This document shows, piece after piece, positions 1-14,200 of a DNA stretch of 64,000 nucleotides. The stretch is taken from positions 620,001 to 684,000 of the forward strand of contig JAHGAU010000032.1 of NCBI GenBank assembly GCA_019925105.1, given 5' to 3'. A program made the position numbers and the translations under genes. The notes beneath the pieces were generated by a model. That model worked only from the letters and a program-made list of their open reading frames with translations, had not been told where the DNA came from and ran no database searches. This DNA comes from Niebla homalea. Taxonomy: Eukaryota; Ascomycota; Lecanoromycetes; Lecanorales; Ramalinaceae. The first letter of the stretch is position 1, and the number at the start of each line of letters is the position of its first letter.

Positions 1-2242
1 GAAATATTTTACCGTTATATTAAGCGTAATATTAATAAAGATATAAAATAACGTTTTAAATAGAAGGATTATTAAAAAGGGATTTTTTAAAATAACTTAA
101 TTATAAAATAAAGCGGTAAATATTTATTAATATTTTAAGTATTAAAGTTATAAATATATTGTTATAAGGTATTTTAATATTATAAAGTATATAATTTATA
201 TTAAGGGCTATTGTCACGGTTGCTGTCCTAAGACAAGGACATGGCTTATAGGGATAGGACAGTATGTATTTAGAACAGGACAAAGTCCTTAGGTAGAGGA
301 CAAGGATCTCTTATGATCCATTGGTCCCTTTTACATAGCATCACTCATAATACATAGAATTGATCCACCCATACCTTTGTCCATATCCATGACAGCTATA
401 ATATTTATAAATAGATAAAATTAATAAATAAAAGGCTTATAAAGGGTACGTTTAAATATATTATATATAATAAGGAAAAATACTTAATATAAGACTCTAA
501 ATATATAATAAGAATTAAGGAGATTAAACGTAAAAAAACCCGGATAACCGTAAAAATCTAACGTTATAATATATATAAGATTAATTTAACGGATTAATCA
601 AAAATAGCCTTAAAACGTAAAGTTAATTAAAAAATAATAAAAGGTAAATAATAATAATAAATAAAGTAAAGAAAAGGAAGCTTTTTATAATCCTGACCTT
701 AAGGGCCGGCCGTTTTACGCTTTTAATAATAACCGGGAAAATATTAAGTTAAAAAACGTTTAATTTTAATAAAAAATCTATAACTTAAACGGGTATAAAA
801 AAGGGAGCTTTTATAAAGATTAATATATAATATATTAACGTTTTTAAGAATAATATAATATAACGTTTATAATAAAGGAATTAAAATAATAATAATAATA
901 TTTAAATTTAAAGAAATTAAAAAGATTAACGTTATAATAATATAGGAGTTATTATATAATTTATATATATATTTATTTATTAATTTTAAAAAAAAGGTTT
1001 TATTTAATTTTTAAGGGGGATAAAATAACCAGAATATACTTCTTTATAAATAAACGGCTTAATATAAATAATTAAGATATTATTTACTATAATAGAAACC
1101 TTTATATACTCCGTATTATAAAGGAAAAAGACTTAAAGGGCGACCTTAATATTTATAATATATATAACTTACCGTTAATTAATAAAAGAAAATCTTTTAT
1201 ATTATTATTACTTAAAAAGGTTTTAATTACCTTAAATAAATATATATTATTTAAAAACTTTAACTTATATTATTATATATAAAATAAGGAAAAACGTATA
1301 ATAAACTATATTAAATCGGATAATTTATTAATAATTATTACTTAAGTTAGTTTTTTATTATTAATATTATAAAAATTATTACGTTAAAAAATTATAAATT
1401 TAAAATAACGATTAATTTAATCTTTAATACGGAAAAGGTTATTAATATAATTATAATATATAAGTTATAAAAAAAATTTAAAATATAATTTAAATTATAT
1501 ACCGATATAAATAACCTTAAATTAAACCATTAATATAACCTTATTATTACCGGTATAAAAAACATAAAAAACGGTTAAAAAAATAAAGGTTTATATAAAA
1601 GCGGAGGAGACGGTAATATAGTTTACGGATTTTCCTTAATTAAATAATAAAGATTAAATTAACTTTTTTATAAAGTAAATAATAAAGGTATTAAAGAAAA
1701 TAATTTATAAAATAATTCCGATAATAATACTTTTTTAAAGAATTAAAACTTATTAAAATAAAAAGTATATAATTACGACCGTAAAAATAAAAAGGTTAAT
1801 TAAGTAAATTTTTAAATATAAGAATTAAAAGATACTTAATTAATTAAGGGTTACTTAGAAAGAAAAGGAAAGGATTGTTAAGAAAATTAAATGAATATAC
1901 TTTTAATCTATAATATATAACTTAATAGTTTTATTTTATAATATTTAAAAGTTAATAAAATATAATAAAGAATAAAGTAAGAAATTAAAGTTTATTTTTA
2001 AATTCCTGCTTTTTAAAAAACTTAATAATATATTAATTAATACCTTTATCGGTAAGATTAAGGCCTTTAAAAAAGCATTTTTCCCTTCTTTATTAGAAGT
2101 TAACCTGGACGATATTAATAACGTTATATACTTTAACCCCGTATTAATAAATAACGTAATAATATAAGATATAATAATTAAAATAATTAATAAATTAAAG
2201 AAAAATAAAGCCCCGGGATTAAATAAAATTCTTAATAAATTC
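1..2242 (+). mobile_element. LINE copy 1 (Tad1-type), left segment
   Basis: This is the middle part of a RIP-degraded non-LTR retrotransposon whose 5' end lies outside the window. It aligns base for base, apart from transitions, with the full-length copy starting near 27316; window position 1 corresponds to about 28580 there. It begins near the end of ORF1 (zinc-knuckle region, about 120-530) and runs into ORF2. The apurinic-type endonuclease region is readable around 900-1330, including a NFNLYY-like stretch near 1250 where family members have GDFNLHH. Stops are mostly TAA at expected Gln or Trp codons. The element is cut at 2242 by Gypsy A1 and resumes at 15574. A solo-LTR-like insert sits at 212-394. 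The copy is certainly non-functional. Confidence 0.88.
212..394. mobile_element. 183 bp solo LTR-like insert, not RIP-mutated
   Basis: The insert has TG...CA ends (TGTCACGG at the left, CCATGACA at the right). It is flanked by the 5 bp direct repeat GCTAT (207-211 and 395-399), as expected for an LTR-retrotransposon integrase. The uninterrupted LINE copy 2 has no such sequence at the matching place near 28770. CA and TG dinucleotides are common inside, unlike the surrounding DNA, so it arrived after RIP of the host LINE or was too short or too rare to be recognised. It has no coding capacity. A solo LTR or a very short non-autonomous LTR element are both possible; the orientation is unknown. 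Confidence 0.7.
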
Positions 2243-2493
2243 TGGAAAGGGGGAGAGCATGGAAGACACTAAACTTGCGGATGGGCGGATGGAGAAATGG
2301 AAATATTAAAAGGGGTAATTAAGGGTGGAATCGATTCATATATACTTTAAAAAGAAAGGGTATAACGGATTATTATAGTAAGCAACCTATACCTTATTAA
2401 TTTATATAGGGGTTACGGCTTATCTTTAATTATACTTTATTATTACCTATTATTTTATTATTTTTACTCTTTCTTTCCTTTTTATTTTTTTTA
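2243..2493 (+). repeat. 5' LTR of Gypsy A1
   Basis: This LTR is 251 bp, beginning TGGAAAGG. Its first 55 bases are little mutated and contain several G-rich TG/CA-bearing words, but the remainder is heavily RIP-mutated. It aligns over its full length with 15323-15573, with differences almost all C-to-T or G-to-A. Confidence 0.85.
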
Positions 2494-4899
2494 ATAATCC
2501 TAAGAAGGCTTTTATCTGCTTATATATATTAAAGAATTTAATTTAATTATATAATTTAATCGTAAATAACTTACCGTATTTTTTTTAAATTAACTGTAAT
2601 AAAAATTACAAAGATATTACATTAAATTAAGTTTTATTATTATTATATTATATATATATAATGAAAATAATAAGCTATGGATTTATATATATTCATAGAA
2701 TATTTTTAATTATTACTTATTTATTAAATAAATATTAAAATTAAAAAAAATAAGGGTATTTAAATAATTTTTTTCCAGGTACCCTTATTCAGATATTCTT
2801 ATTACCACCCTTAATTAATATAAGGACCCCATTTATACGTATTAGTAAAGTATTATTAATATTTATTAATTAACTATTAATTATTAAAAATTAAAAAGTA
2901 AAAAAAAATAATAGCTTTTTTAAAGCGCCTTAATTATAAAAGGATAATAATACCTTTTATATTAATAACGGGTTTAAACTTTAATCAGGAGATAATCGTA
3001 TATATTACCGGATATTTTAAATTATCGTTAAGGAAATTATAATTTATATATTAATATAAGTCACTTTTTTAAAATAAAAGAAATTAAAGTAATTAAAGAA
3101 AAAAAATTTAAAAAAATTAATTACCTTAAATAACGTAAAATTATTATTTAATAATTAATAATTATAATAATTAAAATATAAAACTCGTTAAGTTAATATA
3201 AATAATTAAATCCGACCAAATTATAAGTTTTATTAAATTATTCCGAATAATTAAACCGTAAGTTTTATAAAACGATTTTAAATAATTAATTTATTTATTA
3301 TAAGTAAAACTCCTTAATTTAATTCGGAATATTATATATATTCCTTAAAAACGTAAAGTTAATCTTAAAAATTATTTTATACCGGGTAAATAATCTTTTA
3401 AGACCTATAAATAATACCGGGTATTTCGATATTAATAAATATATAAAACTTTTTAATAATTATTAAAATAATTAAATTGAATTATATATCTTAATAATAA
3501 GGATAATAAAAATAAGATTCCTTAATAAAACTTAAGTAATTATATATATTTTTTAAAGAAATATTTCTTATTAAAACGTAAATTATTAAATTAAAAGTTA
3601 CTTAAATAATAATTAAGTTCTAAGTTATTTACGGAGGTTTAAACCGGTCTTGAGAATTCCTAGGAAATAACCGTAAATTATATAATATATTAATTGGACG
3701 TAATAAGCTTTTTATTTTAAGTTATAAATTAAATAATTAAGAATTAAAAAATTAAAAAATAAATTAAAAGAATAAATAATAAGAAAAAGTAAATAATAAA
3801 ATTAATTAAAAAAACTAATAAGAAAGAATAAAGATAAATATATTTATAATAATAATTATATCGTATATATATTAAGAATATTAATAATACCTATGACGGT
3901 TATTAACGTAAAATTTACTTAATTTAACGGCACCCTTTTAAGGCTTTTCCGTATAAAAGGTAAAAAAGATTAAAATAAATAACTAAAACCTATCTTAATT
4001 TAATAAAAAAACGTAAACTTATAATAAAATATAATTTATATATACTTATATAATAACTTAAAAGACCAGAAAGACCCCTATTAACGTTATATAATTATAT
4101 ATTAATTTAACTTTTTCCTTAAACAAAAAGTAAAAAAGATAAAAACAAAATATAATTACTTAAAGTAACCGTAAACCCTTTTCTTTAAAATACTTTTATT
4201 AATATTAATAATATATTAACAATAATATATTTTACTTTATATATATCTTAATACCTCTAAAATAAGAAAAATAAAGCTAAATATTATTATATAAATTAAG
4301 GATTTAATTATAATATTATTGCCTTTTTTATTATTGTTTTATTTTCTTTATTAAAAAGAATATATGTTTTTTTACTTTATATTAAATAAAGGATAGAAAA
4401 GATTAAAATAAATTCATATAAATTACGGGGTTATCCCGTATTTATCAACAATTATAAGTATTATTAAGGATTACTTAATAATAAACTTTATTAATTTTTC
4501 TTTAAAAAGTAATAAAAAATTATTAAGAATCCCTTAATCTTTTAAATTTAAAGGGAAATTAATTAATATATATAAATTAAAGGAGGTATTTAAATAGTTT
4601 CAAGTATTTTTTTAAATAATAATAATAAAGTTAAATATAAAAGAAAACTTTATAATATTATTAATAATCTTAACTTTTACTTTAAAATTATTAAAAACTT
4701 TATAATAAAAAATTATAATATAATCCTGGATTAAAACTTTATTTTATAAATTAAAAGAACTTAATAAATAGGATAATAAACTGAATAATATATCAAAAAA
4801 GATCCATAATATATAAAAAAAAAAATCGGGAGAAATACCTTTCTTAATTAATAAATAAACGTAATAAATATAAAATTTAAAAAAGATATAACGTATTAT

Positions 4900-6230
4900 T
4901 AAATTAAATAAATAAAAATTAAAGTTTTACTTACGAATAAAATAATAAATAATATTATAAAGGAAAATATAAAGAATTTTTAAAAACTATTAAGTTAAGA
5001 ATTCTTAAAATTAAATCCCGATAACCTTACGGAATAAACGGTAAATAATATTAAAATACTATTTTAAAGAATTAATTTTATCCTTAATTATTATAAATAT
5101 ATATTCCGTATTATATATAATTTAAGCGGAAAAAATATTAAACCCGGAAAACCGGAAAATATAATAAATAAAATAATTAAACATATATTAAAAAACGTAA
5201 TTAATTATTTTAAAAATAATCTGACGGATATAGAACTCCGTAAACGTTTAATAAAAAAGGTATATAAAGAACTTAATCTTTATAAAGTATATTTTAAAAT
5301 AAAATAAATTACGGAAAAAATAAAAAAGAAACGGGAATTTAAAAAAAAATTTAAAAATAAAAAAATAAATCTTAAAGCTTAAATATTTATAAATTAATTA
5401 AATTATATAAATAAAGATCTTTAAGAAGTTATATTAAAGGTAAATTTAATATACGTTAATTATAACGGAATTATATAAATATTATAAGTAAAAAAAACGC
5501 GATAAACCAGATACCCCCAGAACCGTACAAATAAAAGGCTTTAAGACGTCTTAATAATATAAATAATACTTATATAACTATCGTAAGTAATATTACCTTA
5601 ATAATTTAAGTATTAAAACCGACCTTAAAATTTATTTTAATAAAATATTAATAATTAAATAGAAAATATAAATTAAAGGCCGCAAAATTATTAATAAAAT
5701 TTATATATTAATTAAGATATTAAAGGAAATAATTAATTTATTTGAAAATTATTTAATCCGGTTAAGTTTAAAAACCTTTATATTAATAACTTTAAGTTAT
5801 TTAATATAAAATTATACTTTATTTATTATAAGTATTATAATATATTCTTAATAAAAAATTATATAAGCTATAAATAAAAATATAATAAAAATAACGTAAA
5901 CTTCAATAAAAAAAGATATATATAAGAAAAGGATTAAGATTGTAAGAATAAACGTTATAATACGGATCATTAACTATTATTATTATTTATAACTATATTA
6001 CTTAACGATTAATTAAATATATTAATAAACGTAATAATTATCGTTTTAATTATATAGGAAAAAGGAAAAATCCTTAATAAGGTTAATAATAAAGGAGCAG
6101 TCGACGGCTTTAATTATAAAGTTATTACCGTAAAGGAAGGATACCCCTTTAATAAAAACGTTAATTACGAAGTAAATACAATAATAAATATAGTTATAAA
6201 GTAACAACGAATTAAAGATAATAATTTTTA
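4900..6230 (+). pseudogene. Gypsy A1 candidate gag region
   Basis: This is a tentative reading of the region upstream of pol. Around 5810-5880 one frame shows Tyr/Cys and His/Tyr positions spaced like a C2H2 finger, about C-x2-C-x12-H-x3-C with RIP changes Cys/His to Tyr. Downstream to about 6230 the frame stays fairly open and continues as an acidic/neutral stretch. Some fungal Gypsy polyproteins carry such a finger near gag. The aligned minus-strand copy A2 (about 19400-21000) keeps the same frame. I see no clear capsid or protease motif. The region 2494-4900 is also conserved between A1 and A2, but I could not assign it a product. Confidence 0.3.
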
Positions 6231-8639
6231 AAAAAAAGTTAAGCTTATATAAATTAAGGAATAAATAAAGGGGAAGTTAAAGGGAAAAATGAAAATTAAG
6301 AAAAAGAAAGAACTTTAATAAATTATTAAACTATTAAGGGAGTAAGCCTTAAACGTTAAGCGGATCTTATTAATTAATAATATTATATTTTTTATAATAT
6401 ATTTAATATAACTTTTATTATATTTTAAAAAAGAAATAAACCGACTTATAAATAATATATTAAACTTTAACCGTATATATTATAAGAAGATTATAATTAT
6501 TAAGGAAGTTCTTAAGAATAACGGAAAAGGGATATAAAAAACGATTTTAAATAAACGGTTTAAGATTAATAATATTGTAATTACGGACTTAAAATAAAAC
6601 CTTAAAGTTATATTTAATAAAAATAAGTAAATATACTCTATAAAAATAATAATTATTTATTAATCAAAATAAATAAATGAATTACTTAATATAAAAGCTA
6701 ATTAAGAATTAGATATTATTATAATTAACTTAAATATAATAAGAGAATTACGGATAAAAGAAAAATTCTTAAAATTACTTAAAATTAAATACTTAAATAT
6801 ATTAATAATAAACGGAGATTATATATATTTTATATATAAATTATATTTAATATTTAAGTCGTAAAAATAATTAGATCGGTATAAGTATTTATAATATTAA
6901 AAAATAACTTAAATTATAATATCTTATTAAAACTTTAATAGTTAAAGTTAATTACGGTTAACTTTAAGATTTAAACAGAAATATTAAAGATTAAAAATAT
7001 TACTTATAAAGAAAATATTTAATTACTTAAACCTTAAATACGTCCGTTAAATAAAATACGTTAAAAGTTAATATATAAAAAGTTATACTATAAAAACGCG
7101 ATAATATTAAAAAAGAAATTATGTTAAACTTATTTAAGTATAAAAATAATAAAGAGAATTTAAAAATCAAATTAAAAAATAAAGAAAATAATTAAAATTA
7201 ATAAATTATTTAAAAAAAAAAAAGTTTAAAAAGTAAAGTTAACTTTAAGGGCGTATATTTTAATAATTAATTAATAAGAAAAAAAGGGTATATTTATATA
7301 CTTAAAAAAAGAAAAAATATATAGAAAATAATTAAAGTAAATAAAAGAAAATTAAGAATAAGTTAAAGCGGTAAAATAAGATAAAAAAATTAATTAAATA
7401 AAAAATAAATAAAAACGATTAAATAAAAATTTAAAAGAATTAAAAAGGATAAGATAATAACGGGAGCACTTAAAAGATAATAAAAAAGATTAGAAGTACC
7501 AAGAAGACAATAAAGGAATTAAAGAAAATATAATAAATAATTTAATTAATAATTTAAAATTAAAAATAAGCTTTATTTTATATTAATAATAATTTACCGG
7601 ATAAAAACGGAAAATAGTTAAATTTATAAATTTAATACTTAATAAAATAAATAAAGAAATAATATAATACTTAAAGTTATTATTAATTACGTAAAATAAC
7701 GTTAAACGGTATAAAGAATATATAATATATAAAGAAGAAGCGATATTAATTAAATTAATAATACTTATAATAATAAAGACGGACGATTATATATTAAGAG
7801 AATAATTAATAATTTAAAAAGATTAATAATAAGAAAAAAAAAACCTATATATTAAAATAATATAAAAAAGAAAATAAAATAAATAAAAAATAAAGATAAT
7901 CAAAATTATTTACTTATTATAAAAAATATAATTTTAAAAATTAAATAACCCGATAACTTAATAACTTATTAAGGATTATCAGAATATAAATACGGTACTT
8001 ATTAAATCTATTTAAAGTATATATATAAAATAACGGATAAATTAACCTTAGAATTAAAAAATAAAGAAATAAATATTGGATTAAAGTTATTATAAATTAT
8101 ATTTTTAATAAATAAAAAAATTATAAAAAGAAAAATTAATATTTTAAAGTTATATAAAAAGCTATAAATATAAATAAAAAAAGAAAGTATTATATTAAAA
8201 AATATTATCTTAAATAATTAAATATAACTTAAAATGCTTTAAGTATTATAAATATATAAGGATATAAATATAAAAGAATTATATAAGATCCCGTAGTAAA
8301 CCTACTTTTATATAAAGTAATATTAAAATTAAGGATTAAGTTATATAAAGTTACCGTTAAAAAGTTATCAAATAATAAGGAATAATAGCTTAAAATAATT
8401 ATATAATAAGGAATTAAGTTAAATATATATAAAAAAGATATATAAATAAATAAATGAATAAATATATAAAATATATTCCCTATACTTATAAAGAAAAAGG
8501 TAAAGTTAAATTATAATTTATATTTAATTATTATTTTATATATAAAGTTTTACCTGTATTTTATATAAAGCTGGTAAAAAAGTATATAATGTATTAAGAA
8601 TTTTATTATATAAGATTTTCTTTTAAACGGATATAAAGT

Positions 8640-9740
8640 ATAAATATTAAGTAATAAAAGTATACCTTAATAATTAATATTATTTTATTTTTTAATTTTA
8701 AGTATTAAATAGTTATAACCTATAAAAATACCTTAAAGAACGTATATATTTTTATTTATTTTTATTAAATTTATAAATATTATATTAAGAATTATCCTTA
8801 AATTAAACCTGGAATTATTTTTTTTTCTTAAAAAGGAATATAACTTTATTAATTTAGCCTTTTACCTTAATAATATCTTTAAAGTATACGGAATATAGGA
8901 AAAGTAATTTATTTTCTTAAGAGATTATTTTTTTTTATAAATTTTATAATTAAAGTTAAAGTTATTATTTAATAAACTGAAAAGTAATATAATAAAAATC
9001 AAAATATTAAAAAAAGACCATAAAATAAAAGGACGTATATAAGTTAAACTTAAAAAGTATAAAAAGATATTTAATTGGCCCGTACCGTAAAATATAAAAA
9101 ATATTAAAGGATTCTTAAATACCATCGGTATAATAAAAAAAATGGATTAAAAACTTTAAAGAAATAACTTACCCGTTTACCCGCTTAATTAATAATATAA
9201 AATAAAGATAAAAAAAGTTAAAAGATATATTGTTTTAACTTATATAAAATATAATAATGGAAATTAAAACTTTATTTAAATAAAACTTTAAAATATTAAT
9301 TTATATATATATTAATACCTTAAAATATAAAGCCGGATATTATACTGTTTAAGTTTAAAACGGTTATATTATCTTATTTATTTATAACTTATATATAATA
9401 AATAAAGCGGAACGTAACTATAATACTTATAAGTAAAAATTAATAGTTATTATTACGTTTAAGGAAAAGTTCTCTTATATATTAAATATAAGAAAAGTTT
9501 TAATTATATATATAAATTATAAATTACTTATAAAGTTTATAAATATAAATTATTATAAGGATATTTTTATAAAGTAAATAAATAAGTTAAAAAGGCTATA
9601 TATTAAAATTAAATATATTAAAGGAGAAATTAATAAAACGGCGGAAAGTTTATTAAGGGTATTATCTACTAACTTAGATTACGTATTTAATAAGGTAGTA
9701 AAGAAAATAGGCTTTAAGGTATAAAAGAAAAGAATAATTT
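8640..9740 (+). pseudogene. Gypsy A1 reverse transcriptase C-terminus and RNase H
   Basis: The RT-to-RNase H connection is clear. Around 9070-9130 the frame reads NWPVP then NIKNIKGFLNTIG, the usual WP-x-P ... GFL-x-x-x-G block of Ty3/Gypsy RT. A shift at an A8 run near 9143 moves the frame, which then reads KWIKNFKEITYP. RNase H follows to about 9740: AERNYNTYK matches the E-x-NY-x-THxxE region, and a KGEINKTAESL block matches the G-x-x-N-x-ADxLSR end. The polymerase YxDD box upstream could not be read with certainty because stops and shifts accumulate. The neighbouring integrase lies in the same direction. A3 preserves this segment on the minus strand at 57406-59388. Confidence 0.75.
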
Positions 9741-9989
9741 AATTTAATTTTAAAAGAATAATAAAAAAGGATATTACGTTATATTAAAAAACTCTTTAAA
9801 AAAGTAAAGAAGGATAAAATTAACGTTTATAATAATTAAAAGGCTAATTAACTTAAAACGTAAAAAGAAAATTAATAAAGAAAAACGTAAATAAAAGGAA
9901 GAAAGTAAATATAAAAGAATTATAATTATAAGGGATAATTAATAATAAGCTGGTACGGATATATAATACGAGATTAAATAGTAATTATA

Positions 9990-11389
9990 AAATAAAATAT
10001 ATATAAATTAATTATAAGTTTACAGAGTTATTAAAACTTAAGGAAATATTTTATTATATAAATAATAATTAATATATTAATATTATTAAACGCTTTAAAA
10101 TAAGGGTAAAATTAAAGGAAAAAAATACGGTATAATAAGTTAAATTTAATAAATAACTTATAAACTATAGATTTAATTCAATTATTAATAAGTTACTTTA
10201 TTAATATAGGAAGCGTTAAACAATATATTTAATAAAAAAAGAAATAATATAAGTACTTAAAGAAGTTTATAATAACGCGGGATATTTCTTATGAAAAATT
10301 ATATTAAAGAAACTATAATATCGCTATTAATAACCGGATATAATAAAAAATATTATAAAATATATATAAGGATACCTAGTTTATATAAAATAAGTATACG
10401 GAAGTTATACGGTTTTATTAAGTTTAATTAAAATAGAAACCCTTTTCAATTTATTTAAAGCGGACTTTATTAGCCCTTTTAAATAAATATAAAAGGGTCT
10501 TTAATACGTCTTTAATATAATAGATTATTTCTTACGATTTATATAATTATTATATATTATATTAATTAAAGTAAAAAACGTAATCGTTACGTTAGAAAAA
10601 TATATAAATTATTACTTAAAACCTATTATAATATATATAAATATTAAAAAAATATTTATAAATAAAAAAATAAAAAGCTTTTTCCGGTTATATAATATCC
10701 AGTTTATCCCTATATTAAATATAATATATAAAATAGCAAATATAATAAAGTTTAATAATTAAATTTAATAAAATATAATAAGGAAAACGTAAACTTAATA
10801 AAAGTATAATTAAGTATAAATAAGATGATTAATAATATTAAGTATTAATTTAAAATATATTAAATATTTAAAATACGCCCTTATTAATATCCTTTTTAAG
10901 ATTAAACCGGATATAATATATGAATAAAACGTAATTAAGTTAAAAGTTAAAATATATATTATAAAAAAAAATAATATTACTTTTAAAAAAGCAATATATA
11001 AAATTATTTAAGGATTTATAATAAACCGGATAAGTATTAAAAAAGAGTTATAGGAGAAATTAAATATAATAAAAAACCAATAAAAAAGATATTATAATAA
11101 GGGAGTATAAGGTTAAAACCCATTAAAGGAAAAGCAATTAATTATATAATGGGATTTTATCCTTAATCTTAAGAAACTTAAGTTTTATTAAGTTAGATTA
11201 TTGACTATTAAGGGCTTTATAAGAAAATATAAAGCTTTATATATATTGAAAAAAATAAATAAAACTTTTATATTTAACTTATTTTATAAGGATTATCTTA
11301 AAGTATTTATACCGCGTACCGGGTATTTTAGACCCTCCGATAAGCTAAAGTTAAAAATAATAAAGAAAATTAAAATCCGGCGGGTATAA
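9990..11389 (+). pseudogene. Gypsy A1 integrase with GPY/F-like C-terminus
   Basis: The H2C2 zinc-binding module is visible near 10250-10400, with His and Cys replaced by Tyr as RIP predicts (NNAGYF for a D-x-x-GHF motif). The catalytic core opens with ADFISPF at about 10460-10480; the first catalytic Asp (GAC at 10463) survives. It continues with YVFNIIDYF, typical of the IxDxFSRF block. The final part, 11201-11389, is the one uninterrupted stretch: KGFIRKYKALYILKKI resembles the GPY/F module and ends at a TAA at 11387. In the family this enzyme inserts the cDNA. Here upstream stops make it inactive. A3 carries the same gene on the minus strand at about 41850-43240. Confidence 0.78.
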
Positions 11390-12059
11390 ACGGAAAACGT
11401 TTTAATCCTTTAAAAACCGTTATAATTATAAAAAATATAATTTAAAAGGAAAAAGTATATATAAATAATACGATACTATTTCCTTTTTAATTACTTTTAT
11501 ACTTTAATATATTAAAGATCCCAAGAAAATACGGATTTAAAAAAATAAAAAAAAAGGAGGAAAGAAAAAGAATAAATAACCATTTTAATAAATATAATCA
11601 GAAATAAAAAATTAAAAAAAAAGAAACAGAAGTATAATAAAGATTTAAAGGAAATAAGTATAAATAAAGGGATATTAAGCTTTTAACCTTTTATTTATAA
11701 TCTTTTATTTATTATATTATAAATTATAAAATAATGAAATTATAAAAAATTATAATTATTTATAATTAAAAATATTTCCTTAAAAAGAAAGAAAAAGCAT
11801 ATTAAAAATAATATATAAATAAAAACATAATTAAATATTAAAATTATATATTAAAAAATTTATTTAAAAAAATACCTTTTTTACGGATTATAAATTTAAA
11901 CATTAAACTTATTATAAATATTACGTTAAAAATATAGGTAAAATATACCGTTAATATAAATATAAAAACTATTTTAAATAGTAAGTAAATAAAGCCTTAA
12001 ACGTACCCTTAAAATAAAAAAATATATTTAAAATTGTTTTTTATTACGGTAATTACAGG

Positions 12060-14200
12060 GCATAAAATCGTATTAATTATCCCACTTTAATAACGGGGGC
12101 GGAAACGGAATAAAAAGACCGGTATATATATAAGGACGTAACTTAAAATAAAAATAACCCGTTATTAAGGAGGCGACCCAACGGGTAAGCCCGGTAATAC
12201 GACCGAGGAAATTAATAGAATAACCTGAAAATTAATTAAGGCTTTAATCCGAAAATGGCTATATATATACTTTTTCGGTAAAACGTATATTAAGATTAAA
12301 ACCATAATAATACTTATAATAATTACGGTCCGGAATTAAAATTAAGCGATATAAGTTAAATATAATAAGCTTAAGAATAATTTAAAATATAGGGTTTATT
12401 AAGGTTAACGATATAAAGTTAAAGAAAAACGTAAATTTCTCCTTAAAGTATAACCATATTACCTCCGGAAGTAACTTTAAATAAGAATGGTTAAAAAGTT
12501 AAATTTAAGTTAAGGACTTTAAAAATTATTATATACGTAAAGACGAAATAAAAAGAAAAGCTTATTAAAAGAAAGATACTTATAAAAATACGGGTAGGGG
12601 TTATTATATACGTATAATATAAATAACGGACCTAAAAAGAAAAAGAATTAATAAAGGAATTCGGGCAGATATATCGTTTAAATAAAGAATTAATTAATAA
12701 TTACTTTATATATAAAAAAGAGAAACAATTTATTAAGGTTAGGATTATTAAAATTTAAGCTAAAAATATCCTTAATTAAATTTAAATTAAATAAACGATA
12801 TTATCTTTTCTTAAATCATTATTTATATAACTCCATTAAGGTATTAATCTTTAAAGGGGATAGATTATATTTTATACGGGCCCTTTTACGTTAACTAGGT
12901 TCATATAACCGGGATAAGCTGGCGATATTAATAGGGCCGGATTAATACGGAAATAATTAATATGTTTAAACCGAGGGGGTTAATTAAGTAAACGGGCGAA
13001 AAAAAGGCAATATAGACGGCTAAATTAATTAAGCGGAAAATAAAAAAGATAAACGGAATAATTAAAGTTAATAAAATAATTAAATAATAAAATGAAATAA
13101 TTAAAAATTAAAAATAGGCTATAATAATAATAATCGGATATCAAATATAAAGGACGAAAGAAAAAGTACTTATTAAGGCTATAATTATTAAGTTAATTAT
13201 AAATTATAATTAATTATAAAACACATATAATTTCTTATATTAAACTTATAATTAATATCGGGATTAAATAATATATAACGTATTAAAGAAAAAGCGTTTA
13301 TTTTAATTATATCCCGATATTAAAAATCTATAAAAAGGAATTAATAATAATTAATTAAAAAGTAAATTAATTTATATATACCTAGATAAAAACTATAATC
13401 GTTTAACCGGTATTTAAAAATATAGTTTAAATAAGCGTTATTTAATAAACTTTTAATATAATAATAATTAACAAAAATAAAACGATAACCGCTATTAATT
13501 TATTAATACCAAATATACGTTTAAATACCTTTATATATATAAAAAACGTAAACTTAAATATATATTATAAAAAGCTCTTAAAAGTAAAAAAGTTAAAATA
13601 AATTAAGGTTATAAAAGACCAACGGATATAGCTTTAAATAAACTATTTAATTAATATTTAAATAAACCTTAATAATAATAAAAATATATTTATTTAATTT
13701 AACGAAGTTAATAATCAAAATATACCTTTTAAAGTATAGGGATATAATAAGGGTAATTTTAATTAATATAATTTAAATTAAAAATTCCGAAAAAACTATA
13801 AGGAAGTTAATATAAATATAAAGTAAATAACCGATATTAAAATTATAAATTTATATATACTCTTAAAAGGATATTTAATAATTAAATATAAGATTAAATT
13901 AAATTTAAAATAAATTAATTAAAGTATAAAAGGAATTAAAGATTAAAAAAGTTAAAAAATAAGAGAATTTAAAAAGATAGGAAGAAGTAAAAAAGGTAAA
14001 TAAGTAAAAAGAACGAAGTAAACGGTTATACGGTACGATTATTAAGTAAATAAATAATTAAATATTACCTTTAACGTCTTATTCGCCGACGGAATTACCT
14101 GGGACGGAACTTAATAAAGATAATAAATAATATTGTTACGTTTAAAAGGAACCTTTTTTAATATATTTTTTAAAAATGCCCGTATCGGAACGATTATATA
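12060..14200 (+). pseudogene. Post-integrase coding region of Gypsy A1, function unknown
   Basis: About 3.9 kb separates integrase from the 3' LTR, and part of it looks coding on the plus strand. From about 12095 one frame reads a basic segment (KRNKKTG) and then GGDPTGKPGNTTEEINRIT with few stops. The aligned minus-strand copy A3 (about 41000-41170) gives the same peptide with conservative changes (GNPIGKPGNTTKG). Further on, 13000-13100 and 13900-14000 give Lys/Arg/Gln-rich, probably coiled-coil stretches, and a FADGITWDGT segment occurs near 14080-14110. I recognise no family. An extra gag-like, envelope-position or captured gene is possible. It lies inside the LTR pair, so it is part of the element. 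Confidence 0.4.

Noticed and set aside
101..283. Minus-strand 60-codon frame
   Set aside because: It is antisense to LINE copy 1 ORF1 and runs into the solo-LTR insert, so it cannot be an ancestral gene.
8925..9125. Minus-strand 66-codon frame
   Set aside because: It is antisense to the RT/RNase H connection of Gypsy A1, whose plus-strand reading shows the family motifs.
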